A stretch of DNA of 64,000 nt from Tetragonia tetragonoides (GCA_038025085.1 CM076154.1:33782501-33846500); one strand, 5' to 3'; positions 23,340 through 34,816 are shown, counted from the first letter of the stretch. The notes: generated from the letters alone by a model not told the origin. Translations and numbers: made by a program.

Positions 23340-24262
23340 ATTTTGTTGAGTTGAGCACGATATGATTACTAGTAGCACAAATATGATAAATGCAAGATGT
23401 AACAGCACAAATAATGTCACCCATTGACATGCCTTATACCCCATAGGCCCATACACAATGATGCCACCCACCAAATGTTGGAGGTGTCTTAAGTTGCACA
23501 AATTAAACTCACAAACTTGCTTCCAAATTCTTCTAGTAAATGTACATTTATAGAGCATAGGCTCATGTGATTCATCCGTCAAGTCACACAACACACACTT
23601 AGCATCAATACACATTACTTTGACTTGTAAATTTGTCTTTACTAAGCAAATTCCTTTGAAACACAACCCTGATAGTTGTTGCTCCCCCATATCAGCTTCC
23701 CGGAAGATAAAGGACAAGGAGAAGGATGCAATAAAGCTACACAGGCAAGCTTTGGAAGAAAGTGGAGGAAGACTAGAAGTTCATTCAAGTTCACCATCAT
23801 CGACCGGTGCATATTTTTATAAACTATATCTTTCAATTTCAATTTCAATTTGTCGTAAAACTCTAGAAATAAGAGTTGGCTGTGGGAATTTCCTAGATAT
23901 AATCATCGTGAATGTACATTTCATGCACCTATTTAATTAACCTAGAGAACATTCCAACCAATTTCACAATGACGATAGTATTAAGGTCATATAAGTCCTT
24001 GAATCCTAATCCACCTCTGAGCTTAGATAAGGGTTGCTTTAAATTTTCTAGGCTACTCTAGAGAAGGTTCATATAGCGACCATCAACTTGATGTATAACT
24101 TTCTTGGAAAGAACAAATGTTGACCCCCCAAAATTGTAGACTATATAGTACAATACTACAGTCCTTATAAGTTGAGTTTGTTGAATAGGACAAGTGTTTA
24201 CCGAACCAACTCGTAATATTAGTAGTTGTTCTTTCATAAGATTATGATAATCTGAAAACAAT
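23340..24262 (-). pseudogene. degenerate L1-type LINE (3' part of RT and zinc-binding domain)
   Basis: The minus strand carries pieces of a LINE polyprotein in several frames. First (24262-24058) the post-RT segment with QTQLIRTVVLYYIVYNF and FVLSKKVIHQVDG. Then (about 23720-23480) the zf-RVT region, with GCVSKEFALVKTNLQ in one frame and CVLCDLTDESHEPMLYKC in another, the C..C..H..C zinc site typical of plant L1 elements. Several stops and frameshifts separate them; no intact endonuclease or RT catalytic core was seen. Confidence 0.75.
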
Positions 24263-24984
24263 TAATAGATGTTAGCAAGCTCGGTAATTTTCTTAAGGAT
24301 AAGGTTGTACAACAAGGCCCAATTAAAGGGCTCTTCTTCCCAGTTTTGAGAGGGTTTTCTCTTTCATTTTTCTCCCAAAAAACTCTAGCCCCCTTTCCTC
24401 TTTGACACATATTGGGGCTATCACCGGCACTTTTACCGGTGGTTAGCTCTTCCGAATGTTTCCTTGCTTTCGATTAGTTTTTTAGTTTGTTTTTCCTTTA
24501 TGGTCAGTAATAAACTATCATTTGGTGAGAGATTGTGGAGTTCTCCAAGTTCGTCGGAGGGTCGTCGAGTTTCTATTTTTAGGTTCGATTTAATGAAGAT
24601 CCTGAAGGCTGTACAGATTTCTACTTCAAGAAGCTATAACAATCGTCGAGATCTCCATCAGAAAATATATTATTTTATTTATTATTATACATGGTTGGAT
24701 TTCTGCTATTTATTGTTGTATATGCCGTTATTAGGCTATCAATCAATGATAATTTTCCTCTCCCCGTTTTCCAAAAAAAAAGTTCAATTGGATAAATTTT
24801 GGTATAATATCAATAGGATTATAAATTTTAACTCAAACAATAAGTCTCTTATGGGGCAGACTTATTGTATAGGGCGAGTAATTGTGGGTCCCGTGCGCGT
24901 GAAAAGATTTCGCGCCTGCGCTTGTATTTCGCTATGCGCTTTCGTGTTTATTTAGGTAATACTTGTGGAGTCTATTTTTGTACA

Positions 24985-25085
24985 CATGTTGTCAGCTAGC
25001 CTAGTGGTACTTGCCAGCGTTCTCACATCCAACGCAGGTTTTTAGTTCACTTGGTTCGTGTTCGATTCTCACCAGCTATTACAAT
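24985..25085 (+). mobile_element. possible tRNA-derived SINE head
   Basis: TAGCCTAGTGG fits the A box consensus exactly, and GTTCGATTC about 55 bp later fits the B box. A pyrimidine-rich stretch follows. The flanks give no clear target duplication, so it may be a decayed SINE or a tRNA-like sequence. Confidence 0.45.
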
Positions 25086-25805
25086 TGTTTTCACTTTTTT
25101 TTTTTTTCTTTTTCTGTGTTCTCTATATTTTCCTATGACAATTGTTGTGCATTTACTCGAGTGTTTTATTATTATATTTTTTCAATAAAAACTTGTTCAG
25201 AAAATGTTTTTTTATTCTGTCTTTTTATTTTTTTTATTTACTCTTTTCTTTTTTTGGGGATTAATTCACTCTTTCTTACTAAGTGCAATTTTTTTGTTCC
25301 AAATACTTAATTGTTGATCTAGTGTCACTTTCTTAAATACTAGTGTTATGTTTAAGGTGATATTATTTTTTTGTTTAATGTGGTGTCACTTTTTCTCCAC
25401 ATAGTGACATTTTTTACTTGTGTAGTGTTAGATTTTTTAAACAAAATAATGTAAATGTATTAACTAATGATATAGTCATTTTATACCCGGAAGTCTTTAG
25501 CTGGCTTACATTGAGTTTCATTAGTCATGTATTCGAATCTTATCTATTTGTACTATTATTTTGTTGTCATTATTTGATTTATTATATTTTTTTTGTGTGC
25601 GTGCTCTCTTAACTTTCTTATCATGATTGTTGTTTATTGAAGTTTTTTGCACTTTATATTTATTTAAATATTTGTTTTCTTATTCGTTCTTAATAAGCGT
25701 AACTTTTTTTTGTCCACTGTCCCCCCCCCCCCACATTTGTATAGGTCAATTAGGCATAAGTGTTACTATGCTATTTAGTAGTATCAATTTATTTGTTGTA
25801 GTGTT

Positions 25806-26021
25806 TTTTTTTTTGATACGAGAAACCCTCAGTCACTACTCTTTGAGTGTGCACTGAATAAACCCCGAGTGTATGCAATAGCCTGCAAACCACACACATC
25901 AGGCAAGCCAACAAGATAAATCTTGTAGACAGGCTCAGTAAAGAGGCCTAGTGGGAATTGAACCCATGACCTTTGTCATGAAATTTCAACCTCACGACCA
26001 ACTCCACTACCCTTTCAGGGC
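25806..26021 (-). mobile_element. tRNA-derived SINE (Au-like) with target duplication
   Basis: On the minus strand the element starts CTGAAAGGGTAGTGGAGTTG (Pol III A-box region), has the B box GGTTCAATTCC, then a body ending GGGTTTCTCGTATC and an A-rich tail. It is flanked by a 16-bp exact duplication TATTTGTTGTAGTGTT (25790-25805 and 26022-26037), the signature of LINE-mediated retrotransposition. The 3' end resembles the Au SINE family of plants (recalled, not searched). Confidence 0.85.
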
Positions 26022-26218
26022 TATTTGTTGTAGTGTTAATAAATAGTTTTGTGGCGTCCATTTAAATTATTTTTGTGTCACCTTATTGTATTGTGGTGTG
26101 CTAGTGTCAGTTTATTTGATTGCAGTATCACCTAATTGGCTTATGGTGCCAATTTTTCTTGTCTTAAACTTTTAGTCTCACCTTGTCTTGTGGTGTTAGC
26201 TTATTTATTCTAGTGTTA

Positions 26219-26405
26219 GGTCCGGTTCTTTTCGTCGTCTCTATGCCGCATTTCGTTCCGTTCTGTTTCGCATTTTGTACTTCATTTTGTTTCACATTTT
26301 GATCCACTATCCACACAGTTCCTCACCATTCTGTACTGCGCAGTTTCTCACTATTTTGTTCCTTACCATTCCGCAACATTCAATTGAAGAGATCAGAACT
26401 TGACC
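26219..26405. mobile_element. MITE, Tourist/Harbinger-like
   Basis: Ends GGTCCGGTTCT and (reversed) GGTCAAGTTCT form an 11-bp imperfect inverted repeat, with TTA on both sides (26216-26218, 26406-26408). The 187-bp interior repeats CATTTTGT/CATTCTGT-like words and does not code. Confidence 0.55.
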
Positions 26406-26408
26406 TTA

Positions 26409-27035
26409 CTTGATTACCTTGTCGTGTTAGTTTATTTTACTCCTTTGGCACTTTTCTTTGTTCCCTTGTAGTGACGAGTTTTTAAACTTTAGTATCACTT
26501 TCTTTGCATGTCGTGTCAGTTTTTATAAGCTCTATTGTTACTTTGTTTTCTCAGGGTATCACTTACTCAAGTACCAATATCTTTTATGTAAATTAAATTT
26601 CTTGTAATGCTTATTAACGGTCGAAGTAAAATAAAACTAAAGAAACAAAACCAAAGCCAAATAAAAAAAAAGAATTCCCATCATATCATGATTGATCACG
26701 AGAATATATGATAATTGTTACATGTACATCCAAAAAGAAAAAACGTAACACTAATGAAAAGAAACACGAAATTAAGTCAACATTTTCCCAGCTTTGTAAT
26801 CTATGAAAAGAAGCACAAAATTAAATCAACATCTTGCCCAGGCTAGAGTGAAAAGAAACTTGCACAGTATTTGTTTTAGAGTTAAACCAACTGAATTAAG
26901 AAAACCCTTTCAAAAATCAAAACGATGAAAAATGCAGATAATTGATGAACCTTGTAAGTTATCAAAAAAAAGAAAAAAAAAAAACAAAAACAATGATGAA
27001 CACTGTACTGGTAGTAATGAACTGATCGAGGAGAG
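26409..27035. other. intergenic DNA left of the nested transposon block
   Basis: No gene seen. The last bases (27036-27040, AGAAA) are the left target duplication of the copia element. Confidence 0.5.
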
Positions 27036-27040
27036 AGAAA

Positions 27041-27213
27041 TGTTACGTTTAGAAGGTAGAATATGTTCTGTATATTCATTCAATAATCTGCGTACAATAT
27101 ATATATATACACACATAGCTTGAGCCTTAAGCACAAGAGTCCTATTCCTAATATAACTCATATACACAGAGTATATATACCAAAATAAATACATATCACA
27201 ATATATGCTAATA
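27041..27213 (-). repeat. 3' LTR of the copia element
   Basis: 173 bp; minus strand TATTAGCATATATTG to CGTAACA. Begins TA rather than TG in both LTRs, so that change predates the insertion. Confidence 0.93.
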
Positions 27214-27989
27214 CTCCCCCTTAAATGCCCAACTTGCGAAGAAGATGCTCAAACTGTTGTCTGCCTAGGGCCTTAGTAAAAATATCTGCTAGTTGTTCAG
27301 TGGTTCGAATAGGGCTGGCAAACAGATCAGGTCGGGTCGGGTTCGGGTTGAACCCCACTGACCTGATTACTAAACAGGTCAGAAAACTCGACCCTAACCT
27401 GATCTGTTTAATAAACAGGTCAAAAAATCTGACCCTAACCTGATCTGTTACTGATCAGGTCGACCTGAAAACGACCTGCGTAACCTGATTTATTTTGCAC
27501 ACTTGTAAAATGATTCATAAAAATGCTTGTTGGCACTTTGGCAGCACCTCGCCACCTCCTCAAGACCTCAAGTGCTCAAAGCACCTCAAACTCTCAAGTC
27601 TCAAGGCATGCTGACAGTGACACTGTCCTGACCAAAAAAATCCAAGTTTACAAATTACAAGCACTTTGGCAGCACCTAGCCAGCTAGCCTGACAGTCATG
27701 ACAGAGTTACAAGTTTACAAATTACAAGAACCAAAAATCCAAGTTTTCAGAACTTTAAAGTTTAAATCAATGGAACATTGTCGATTCGGTTGCACTTTCC
27801 GGAGTTTCGGCTGCGAAGCCCGATTCCGGCGGACTCTCAACTGGGTTCTCTTTCTCTTCATCGCTCACCTTTAATTTCATTATGGATCCACAAAGCTCCT
27901 CCAATTGTGGTTCAATCAAAGCTACAAAAAAATATAATTAATACGATTATCAAAGAAAACTTAAAAAAAGACAGAATTTTTCATTACAA

Positions 27990-28192
27990 AATGAGATTAC
28001 ACAGATTATTAAAAATAGAAAATTAGACAATTTAATACCTTGTCCAAAAGCCCAATCTCTTAGACAAATCACGGCTTCCACGGTACATGGCTTCAACGAA
28101 CTCCGATAAGGATCAAGTACCCGACCACCGGTACTGAATGCAGATTCGGATGCCACCGTAGATATAGGAATAGCTAAAATATCCCTTGCCAT
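27990..28192 (-). pseudogene. hAT transposase C-terminal dimerisation domain (hATC) fragment
   Basis: [20 protein letters not shown], then [14 protein letters not shown] and EAVICLRDW are the hallmark of the hATC domain. It is fused by deletion to the N-terminal piece but shifted in frame, so no joined protein is made. Confidence 0.88.
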
Positions 28193-28781
28193 CTTTGAAA
28201 GAGTAGCTCAACTCATCCATTAATTTCCCTTTCTCGTTCTTATACATCTTAAGAATATCAGCCTTCAAAGTGTTTCTTGAAACAAATTTTAAATCAGGAT
28301 TCAAATAATTGAAACACCTCCTAATTCCCTCATACTCAACAAATTGAAATGGAAGATCATGCTTAACAACAGCAACAGCCAACATTTCACGAAATACATT
28401 AGGGTTGAAATTAAGAAACCTAGTAGACAAAGAACCACTAGTATCAGATTCTAAAATCATTTGCCCTACATCCCTGGTAAACCTCTTTTTGCAAGTCTTA
28501 AGATGCCTAATCAGATTTCCAGTACCCATTTTACTATCCGCATTATACACTTTACCACATTTTTTGCATTTGCAAGTTAATTTTCCATCCATATCAGGTT
28601 TAAGAATCTCATAATTAACCCAAACACCAGAACTAAGCCTCCCAGAACGTTTGAAATTCTTACCCAAAAATGTCTTCGTGTTTGTTGTTTTGCTTTTAAC
28701 GCTCCCACTAGCAGCTTTAGGCGTCGAGTCTAAAGCCTCATCAGAACTCAGATCTTCAATATCATGAGCAAAACCCTCCAT
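28190..28781 (-). pseudogene. hAT transposase N-terminal fragment (BED zinc finger)
   Basis: About 200 codons from MEGFAHDIEDLSSDEALD. A BED zinc finger is visible at about residues 52-98 (GVWVNYEILKP, then CKCKKCGKVYN, then GNLIRHLKTCKKR), the DNA-binding module of hAT transposases, followed by the LPFQFVEYEGIRRCFNYLNP segment typical of plant RICESLEEPER/Ac-like proteins. Around 28195 the frame runs into the C-terminal region in the wrong frame. Confidence 0.85.
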
Positions 28782-28812
28782 CTACATAAAATCAAAAATC
28801 AAAAACTAGACA

Positions 28813-29184
28813 CAAACTTACAGCAACACTGAACACCAACAAGACACAAACAGACCACCATCCACCGAAAACAGACTCCACAGTCAAAGCAATTTATGTA
28901 TATGTACTCAGAATCTATCATAATTTTCTATACAACAATTTGTATACAATTCCTTTTTCAATAAAACTCATGAAAACAGAACAACAAATACTAAGCAAAA
29001 TCTACCCATTCGACTGAATTAAAAGTTTAAAACTTAAACATGAATAAACCATTAATCTAAGCAACAACCAACTTACAGCAACACTGAACACCAACAAGAC
29101 ACAAACAGACCACCATCCACCAAAAACAGACTCCACAGTCAAAGCAATTTATGTATATGTACTCAGAATCTATCATAATTTAAA
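28813..29184. repeat. 114-bp direct repeat inside the hAT element
   Basis: Nearly identical blocks at 28816-28930 and 29073-29184 (starting CTTACAGCAACACTGAACAC). A second pair with GACTGAATTAAAAGTTTAAA occurs at about 29010 and 29403. Partial duplication within the element. Confidence 0.85.
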
Positions 29185-29569
29185 CTAAACGAATTAAAAA
29201 TATAATCAGAAGACATAGATGAAGTGAGAAAAAGAGAAAACTAACCGTCTTGTTTGGAATTTGTGAGGTATAACTTGATTAAATCTGTAAAAAAAAAAAA
29301 AAAGATAGAAAACATAAATGAAGTGAGAAAAAGAGAAAAAGAGATGAAGAGATGAGAGATTCGAAAGTTAGGGTGAGAAAAAGAGAAAAAGAGATGAAGA
29401 TTCGACTGAATTAAAAGTTTAAAACTTAAACATGAATAAACCATTAATCTAAACAAAACCACTATAAGAATATACTTTAACTTACTTGAATACAAGGTAC
29501 TCCAATTCCAACCCAACAGCAAAGATATAAGGTGCACAACTTGAAAACAAAGAATGAGAGAAGTCGAGA

Positions 29570-29760
29570 CAGTGAGATCAAGAGATCGAGAGAGTGAGAT
29601 CGAGAGAATGAGATCGAGAGAGTGAGATCGAGAGAATGAGATCGAGAGAGTGAGATCGAGAGAATGAGATCGAGAGAGTGAGATCGAGAGATCTCGAGAG
29701 TGAGAGAGTGAGACTGAGAGTGAGACAGAGTGAGACAGAGTGAGTGAGGAAGAGCTTGAA
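29570..29760. repeat. GA-rich minisatellite, 14-bp unit
   Basis: Alternating units GATCGAGAGAGTGA and GATCGAGAGAATGA, about nine copies, then decayed GAGTGAGACA repeats. Long serine/leucine-rich open frames on the minus strand (29241-30014) come only from this composition. Confidence 0.9.
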
Positions 29761-30318
29761 GATGAGGAAGATAGAGAATGAGAGAGACAGTGAGATCGAG
29801 AGATGGAGAGAGGAAGAGGCGAAGAGCCGAAGAGGAAGAAGCGAAGAGCCGAAGAAGGATCCAGAATATGAGAGAATGAGAGAGAGTGAGGAAGAGAGAG
29901 AAATAAAATGACGGCAAAATAAAATGAGGGGTAGGTTTTTTTTTTTTCTCTTTTATCTCTATTTTGGGCTTGGGCTTGGGCTAAGTTTTGGGTCAGTTTT
30001 TTTTTTTTTTCCATTTCACTTGTGGGCTAAGCTTTTATCTCTAACTTAGATAGGTTAAACGGATCAGGTCGACCCGAACCCGATAAAAATCAGGTCGACC
30101 TGATCTGTGACCTGACCCATTTAATATTTTCGGGTTGAGCAGGTAATTTTCAGGTTGAGCAGGTTGAAATTTTCAACGTTAACCTAACCCATTTAAGTTT
30201 TCGGGTCAATCAGGTCGACCTATTTAATGTTTCGGGTCGAAAATCCCAACCCTAACCCGCTTTTTTCGGGTTAGGTTCGGGTCGGGTTATCGGGTCGGGT
30301 CAGTTTTTGCCAGTCCTA

Positions 30319-33300
30319 GGTTCGAACATAGGAAGTAGCAATATGTCCAGCTTGGACCTCATCTCGAATGAAATGACAATCCACTTCAATATGTTTAGTC
30401 CTCTCATGAAAAACAGGATTAGCACCAATATGAATAGCAGCTTGACTATCACAATAAAGCTGCATAGGGCGAGTATGACTGACCCCTAAATCACGCAAAA
30501 TTTGCTTTAACCACTTAAGTTCACAACAAGTAGTAGCCATAGAGCGATATTCCGCTTCAGCAGAGGAACGAGAAACGGTATGTTGCTTCTTAGTCTTCCA
30601 AGAAATAGGAGATGTACCAAGCTGGATAAAATATCCAGTGAGAGAACGACGAGTAATAGGACAACTCGCCCAATTAGAGTCACAATAAGCAGTTAACTGC
30701 AAGTCACAAGTAGAGTTGAGAAATATCCCCTGACCTGGATTCCCTTTCAAGTAACGAACCACACGTAAAGCCGCCTCCCAATGCTGAACTCGCGGGCATT
30801 GCATAAATTGTGCAAGAATATGCACACAATATGATAATTCAGGACGAGTAATCACCAAATAAATCAACCGACCAACCAAACAACGATATTTTTCTAGATC
30901 GTCAAATACTGGACCATGAGCAAGCGCTAACTGATGATTTTGTTCCAATGGAAAGGTCGCGGGTTTAGAGCCCAATAAGCCAGCTTCAGAAATAATATCT
31001 AGAGCATATTTTCGTTGACACAAAAACATACCTTCGGAATTACGAGCAACTTCAATGCCCAAAAAATATTTTAGAATACCCAGATCCTTCATGTGAAAAC
31101 AAGAACTGAGATGCTTCTTAAAATTAGAAATAGCGGTATGACTACTTCCAGTTATGATCAGGTCATGGACATAAACAAGAACATTCAAGCTCACACCATT
31201 CTTTCGATAAGTAAACAAGGAGTAGTCAGAGTAAGATTGAGCAAACCCACATGCTTTCAAGGCTGAAGAGAGCTTCGAAAACCAACAACGAGGAGCTTGT
31301 CGTAAGCCATATAGAGACTTGCGCAGACGACATACCTTTCCAGAATAGGAAGACGAAAAACCAGGAGGAAGTTTCATATAAACCTCTTCCTGTAAATCAC
31401 CATGAAGAAATGCATTATGGACATCCATTTGATGAACTTCCCATTGACGAGCAACAGCTACTGCTAAAAATGTACGAACAGTAGTCATCTTGGCAACTGG
31501 AGCAAAAGTCTCATTGTAATCAATACCCTCACGTTGATTATTGCCAAATATCACCAAACGTGCTTTGTGACGCTCAATAGTTCCATCTGAGTTATACTTA
31601 GTACGATAAACCCACTTGCAACCCAAGGCCTTTTTACCGGGTGGCAAGGTTTCCAAAGTCCATGTACCATTCTGCTCAAGAGCATCAATCTCCTTTTTCA
31701 TGGCATCCTTCCAATGAGTATGACGAATTGCTTCAGAATAATTTGTTGGTTCAACACCTGCAGTAATAGCCACTAGAAATTTCTGGTGATGAATACTAAA
31801 TTTATTGCAGTTTACATAATTAGCTATGGGATAGATACAAGTACCTGATGAACCGACTGGATTGTGTGAACTTGAGGTCGAGGGGGGGTCTATGCAACGA
31901 GTCGTGTGAGAAACAAATCCTTTGAGACGAACCGAAGGTTTCTTGTTACGATGACCACGTCCAAGAAGGCCACTCTGAGAAGGCGTACCACGCCCACCAT
32001 CACAGTTACTATCATTATTATTCGCAGTCAGAGTGAGTGGTAGTGGAAACGTGTGTTCAACTTGCATATTAGAACCATCAACTACAGCGGATTCATCGTT
32101 CACCACAACAATATCACTTGACGTGGGAGTCACAACACTAGTAAGAATGTCACTACCACTCCCCCTGTCATCTGTACGGGGTTGCTGTATATCGAAGGCA
32201 AGCGGCGTTGCCGTGATAGTAGGTTCCCAAAAAACATCGGGAACAAACAGATCATCCTCACCAATACTAGAAGGTACTGTTTCCACTGCTAATATTTCAT
32301 TTGAATAAGGAAACTTATTTTCACAAAATACAACATCACGTGAAACAAAGAACTCTCCACTTTCCAAGTCATAAAGCCTCCAACCTTTTTTTCCAAAGGG
32401 ATACCCAACAAACATACACTTTCTGCTACGTGCACCAAATTTATCTCTGTCTCTTCGCTTTTGAAATGCATAACATAAACTCCCAAAAACTCGTATTACT
32501 TTGTAATCAGGTTGTTTCCCTAAAAGGACTTCATATGGAGTTTTACCATTAAGCATAGCGGCAGGGGTGTGATTAATCAAATATCCAGCAGTCAAGACAC
32601 ATTCCCCCCAAAAAGTAATCGGGATTTGAGCCTGAAAACGCAAGGCACGAGCGACATTTAGAATATGTCGATGCTTGCGTTCCACTCTCCCATTCTGTTG
32701 CGGAGTATCGTTACAGGAAGTTTGAAAAACAATTCCATTCTCATCAAAATAATTTTTCAAACACTTAAACTACGTTCCATTATCAGATCGAACCACCTTC
32801 ACATTCCTATTAAATTGAGTACGAACCATAACACAAAATTTCTTAAATATTTTGGCTACCTCACTTTTCTCGGCCAAAATATAAATCCAAACAGCACGTG
32901 AGTAGTCATCCACAATAGTCAAAAAATAGGAACCCCCCACAAGAAGATGTAACTCGATATGCGCCCCATAAGTCACAGTGAATTAATGAAAAAATATCAT
33001 CTGCTTTATTGATACTACTAGGGAATACACTACGAGTTTGTTTTGCACGAAAACATACATCACAAGGAGCAGAATTATTTTCTTGACTACTACTATCAGT
33101 GCTAACACCTGGTAAAAACTTAATTACATTTTTTGAAGGATGTCCCAACCTAATATGCCATAAATTGCTAGTCTCCACTTTGCTGGCTCTGCAAGATCGA
33201 ATAGATGAGCTCGGTTTGAAGACATAGACCGCGTTCCGTCGTTCACACGCCCCAATCAGGTTCATCAAAGTGGAGTCCTGTATCACACATAGTTTATTAG

Positions 33301-33598
33301 TAAGAACAACAACACATTCAAATTCATCAATTAATTGGGAGGCAGAAATCAAGTTGCAACTCAAATCAGGGACATAAAGCACATTATTTATTGTCAAACG
33401 ATCATTCAAAATTGCAGTCCCTTCTTTAATTGCTATTGTTTGAGAGCCATTAGGAAGTCCAACTGGGCATGGAGGAATGTCATGTAAGTTCGACAAATAA
33501 TCGAGACGTCCTGTCATATGATGAGATGCACCCGTATCTAGCAACCAAAAATTATCACAGGTCTTACCACTTTGTTGTTCAGTAGAAGGTGTCTGTTT
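30319..33598 (-). pseudogene. copia pol polyprotein, broken
   Basis: Domains in order: protease with DTGASHH (near 33530), pre-integrase with LWHIRLGHPS and CDVCFRAKQT, integrase core with IVDDYSR, VRSDNG and the ERKHR segment, RT with QMDVHNAFLHGDL and YGLRQAPRCWF, and RNase H with SRSSAEAEYRSMA. An extra base in the G run at 32933-32938 shifts the frame, a TAG near 32770 interrupts integrase just after the second catalytic Asp, and the hAT insertion ends the frame at SYVRT. The last 28 codons lie at 27309-27221. The RT catalytic box is YVHD (near 31155-31185) instead of YVDD. Confidence 0.9.
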
Positions 33599-33601
33599 GT
33601 T

Positions 33602-34729
33602 TTATATGTGCAAAGCATTTAGCAGGGTTGTCCATACTTCCTCGGAGGGCAAAGGAATGGCTGGTTTGTCACTTGAGTTGCTATGGGACTGACCACGTCC
33701 ACCTTGAGTTGCATTGGCGCGGACCGAGTCTCCTCTCCCCCTGCCCCTGCTGCTGCACCCACCTCTGCCAGTAGAGCTGTTGGATTCACGCCTTGCAGGA
33801 CCAAGAAAATCAGTACCTCCGCGGTCTCGTGCAAGAAGCTCGGCAAGAGTAGGACGAGGCCTATCTCCCCACCATTCTAGATACCCATGAACAGCAAAAC
33901 ATCCCTGGTAATCATGTCCTTTGAAGTGGCAAGCAGGGCACTCCAATTTAGAGTTATCAGAACGCATCTCACTTGACCCAAAGCGGGTAACATGAGCAGC
34001 AAAACTAACGGCATCACCACGATCATCTTGTTGTTTGGTGACATTCCGAAGCCGCTCTTGCTCTTCTCTAATAATCATAGAATAAGCAAGTGCAATATTG
34101 GGAAGAGGATCCATAGCAAGGACATGAGACTTGATAGTTCGAAAACCATCGTCATCCAAGCCCATGACGAACTGGTGGACACGATCACTATCTTGTCGCT
34201 TGACAAGCTCAGCCGTAATATTACACTTACAACCTGAGCATGTACAAATAGGTATGCATTCATAATTACTTAATTCATTCCATAATTTCTTCAATTTTCC
34301 AAAGTAGCTTACCACAGGTTGTCCTCCTTGTTTACACAAGGTAATGTCTTCCTTCAATTGCTGAATTCGTGGCCCATTGACGACCGAAAAACGTTGTTGT
34401 AGGTCATCCCACAAATCCTTTACCACTTCAACATAAGTAATCTGAGATCTAAGAACTGGTTCGATGGTATTAAATATCCAAGACACCACCATTGAATTGA
34501 TCATCCACCAGTCGTTGATTTCAGTAGATGAATCAGAGGGTCGTTTAACGGTACCATCTACAAATCCAAATTTCCGTTTGGCCCGAAGTGTTGTCCTCAT
34601 GGCCATAGACCACTCATCATAGTTCTCCCCTTTGAGTTGAACATGAGCTATTAAGGATCCTGGATTATCTCCAGACATAAGAGTATATGGACCAGTGGTC
34701 GGGTTCTTTTTCTTCTCCTCGTCGAACAT
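33602..34729 (-). CDS. copia gag protein
   Basis: 375 codons, uninterrupted. The N-terminal part has the plant copia gag layout (LKGENYDEWSMAMRTTL, then WIFNTIEPVL and a retrotran-gag helical domain). About residue 265 begins a CCHC zinc knuckle, CPACHFKGHDYQGC (CX2CX4HX4C), for RNA binding, then a Gly/Arg-rich tail (GRGGCSSRGRGRG). It ends in TAA; the sequence beyond this stop stays open in the same frame into protease, so gag and pol are separated by one stop codon. Copia lineages normally use one frame, so this is either a mutation or a readthrough arrangement. Confidence 0.85.
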   Translation of the reverse strand: MFDEEKKKNPTTGPYTLMSGDNPGSLIAHVQLKGENYDEWSMAMRTTLRAKRKFGFVDGTVKRPSDSSTEINDWWMINSMVVSWIFNTIEPVLRSQITYVEVVKDLWDDLQQRFSVVNGPRIQQLKEDITLCKQGGQPVVSYFGKLKKLWNELSNYECIPICTCSGCKCNITAELVKRQDSDRVHQFVMGLDDDGFRTIKSHVLAMDPLPNIALAYSMIIREEQERLRNVTKQQDDRGDAVSFAAHVTRFGSSEMRSDNSKLECPACHFKGHDYQGCFAVHGYLEWWGDRPRPTLAELLARDRGGTDFLGPARRESNSSTGRGGCSSRGRGRGDSVRANATQGGRGQSHSNSSDKPAIPLPSEEVWTTLLNALHI

Positions 34730-34804
34730 AGCAGCAGGCTATAAATTTGCCGGTGGGTAGTGAGGAGGAAGATGAACTTATGAAAAAAATAATATTGCCC
34801 TAGG

Positions 34805-34816
34805 GCTCTGATACCA
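34805..34816 (-). promoter_or_regulatory. primer binding site of the copia element
   Basis: TGGTATCAGAGC on the minus strand, directly after the 5' LTR; initiator-Met tRNA type. Confidence 0.9.

Larger units (their letters stand above)
27310..30318 (-). mobile_element. internally deleted hAT transposon nested in the copia element
   Basis: 3009 bp with ends TAGGGCTGGCAAAC and (reversed) TAGGACTGGCAAAA, flanked by an exact 8-bp duplication GGTTCGAA (27302-27309, 30319-30326), as hAT elements make. Removing the element plus one duplication rejoins the copia RNase H frame. Inside, on the minus strand, are a BED-finger N-terminal transposase piece and a C-terminal hATC piece joined out of frame; the RNase H-like catalytic core is missing, so it can move only with outside transposase. 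Both ends are packed with AGGTCGACCTGA and GGGTCGGG words. The upstream non-coding part holds internal duplications and a GA-rich minisatellite. Confidence 0.93.

Noticed and set aside
24464..25857. Series of hydrophobic plus-strand frames of 60-160 codons
   Set aside because: T-rich DNA gives Phe/Leu/Ile-rich frames; no domains, and a SINE interrupts the region.
29241..30014. Ser/Leu-rich minus-strand open frame of 257 codons
   Set aside because: It is produced by the GA-rich minisatellite inside the hAT element; no domain, no family, and an overlapping frame of the same kind exists.
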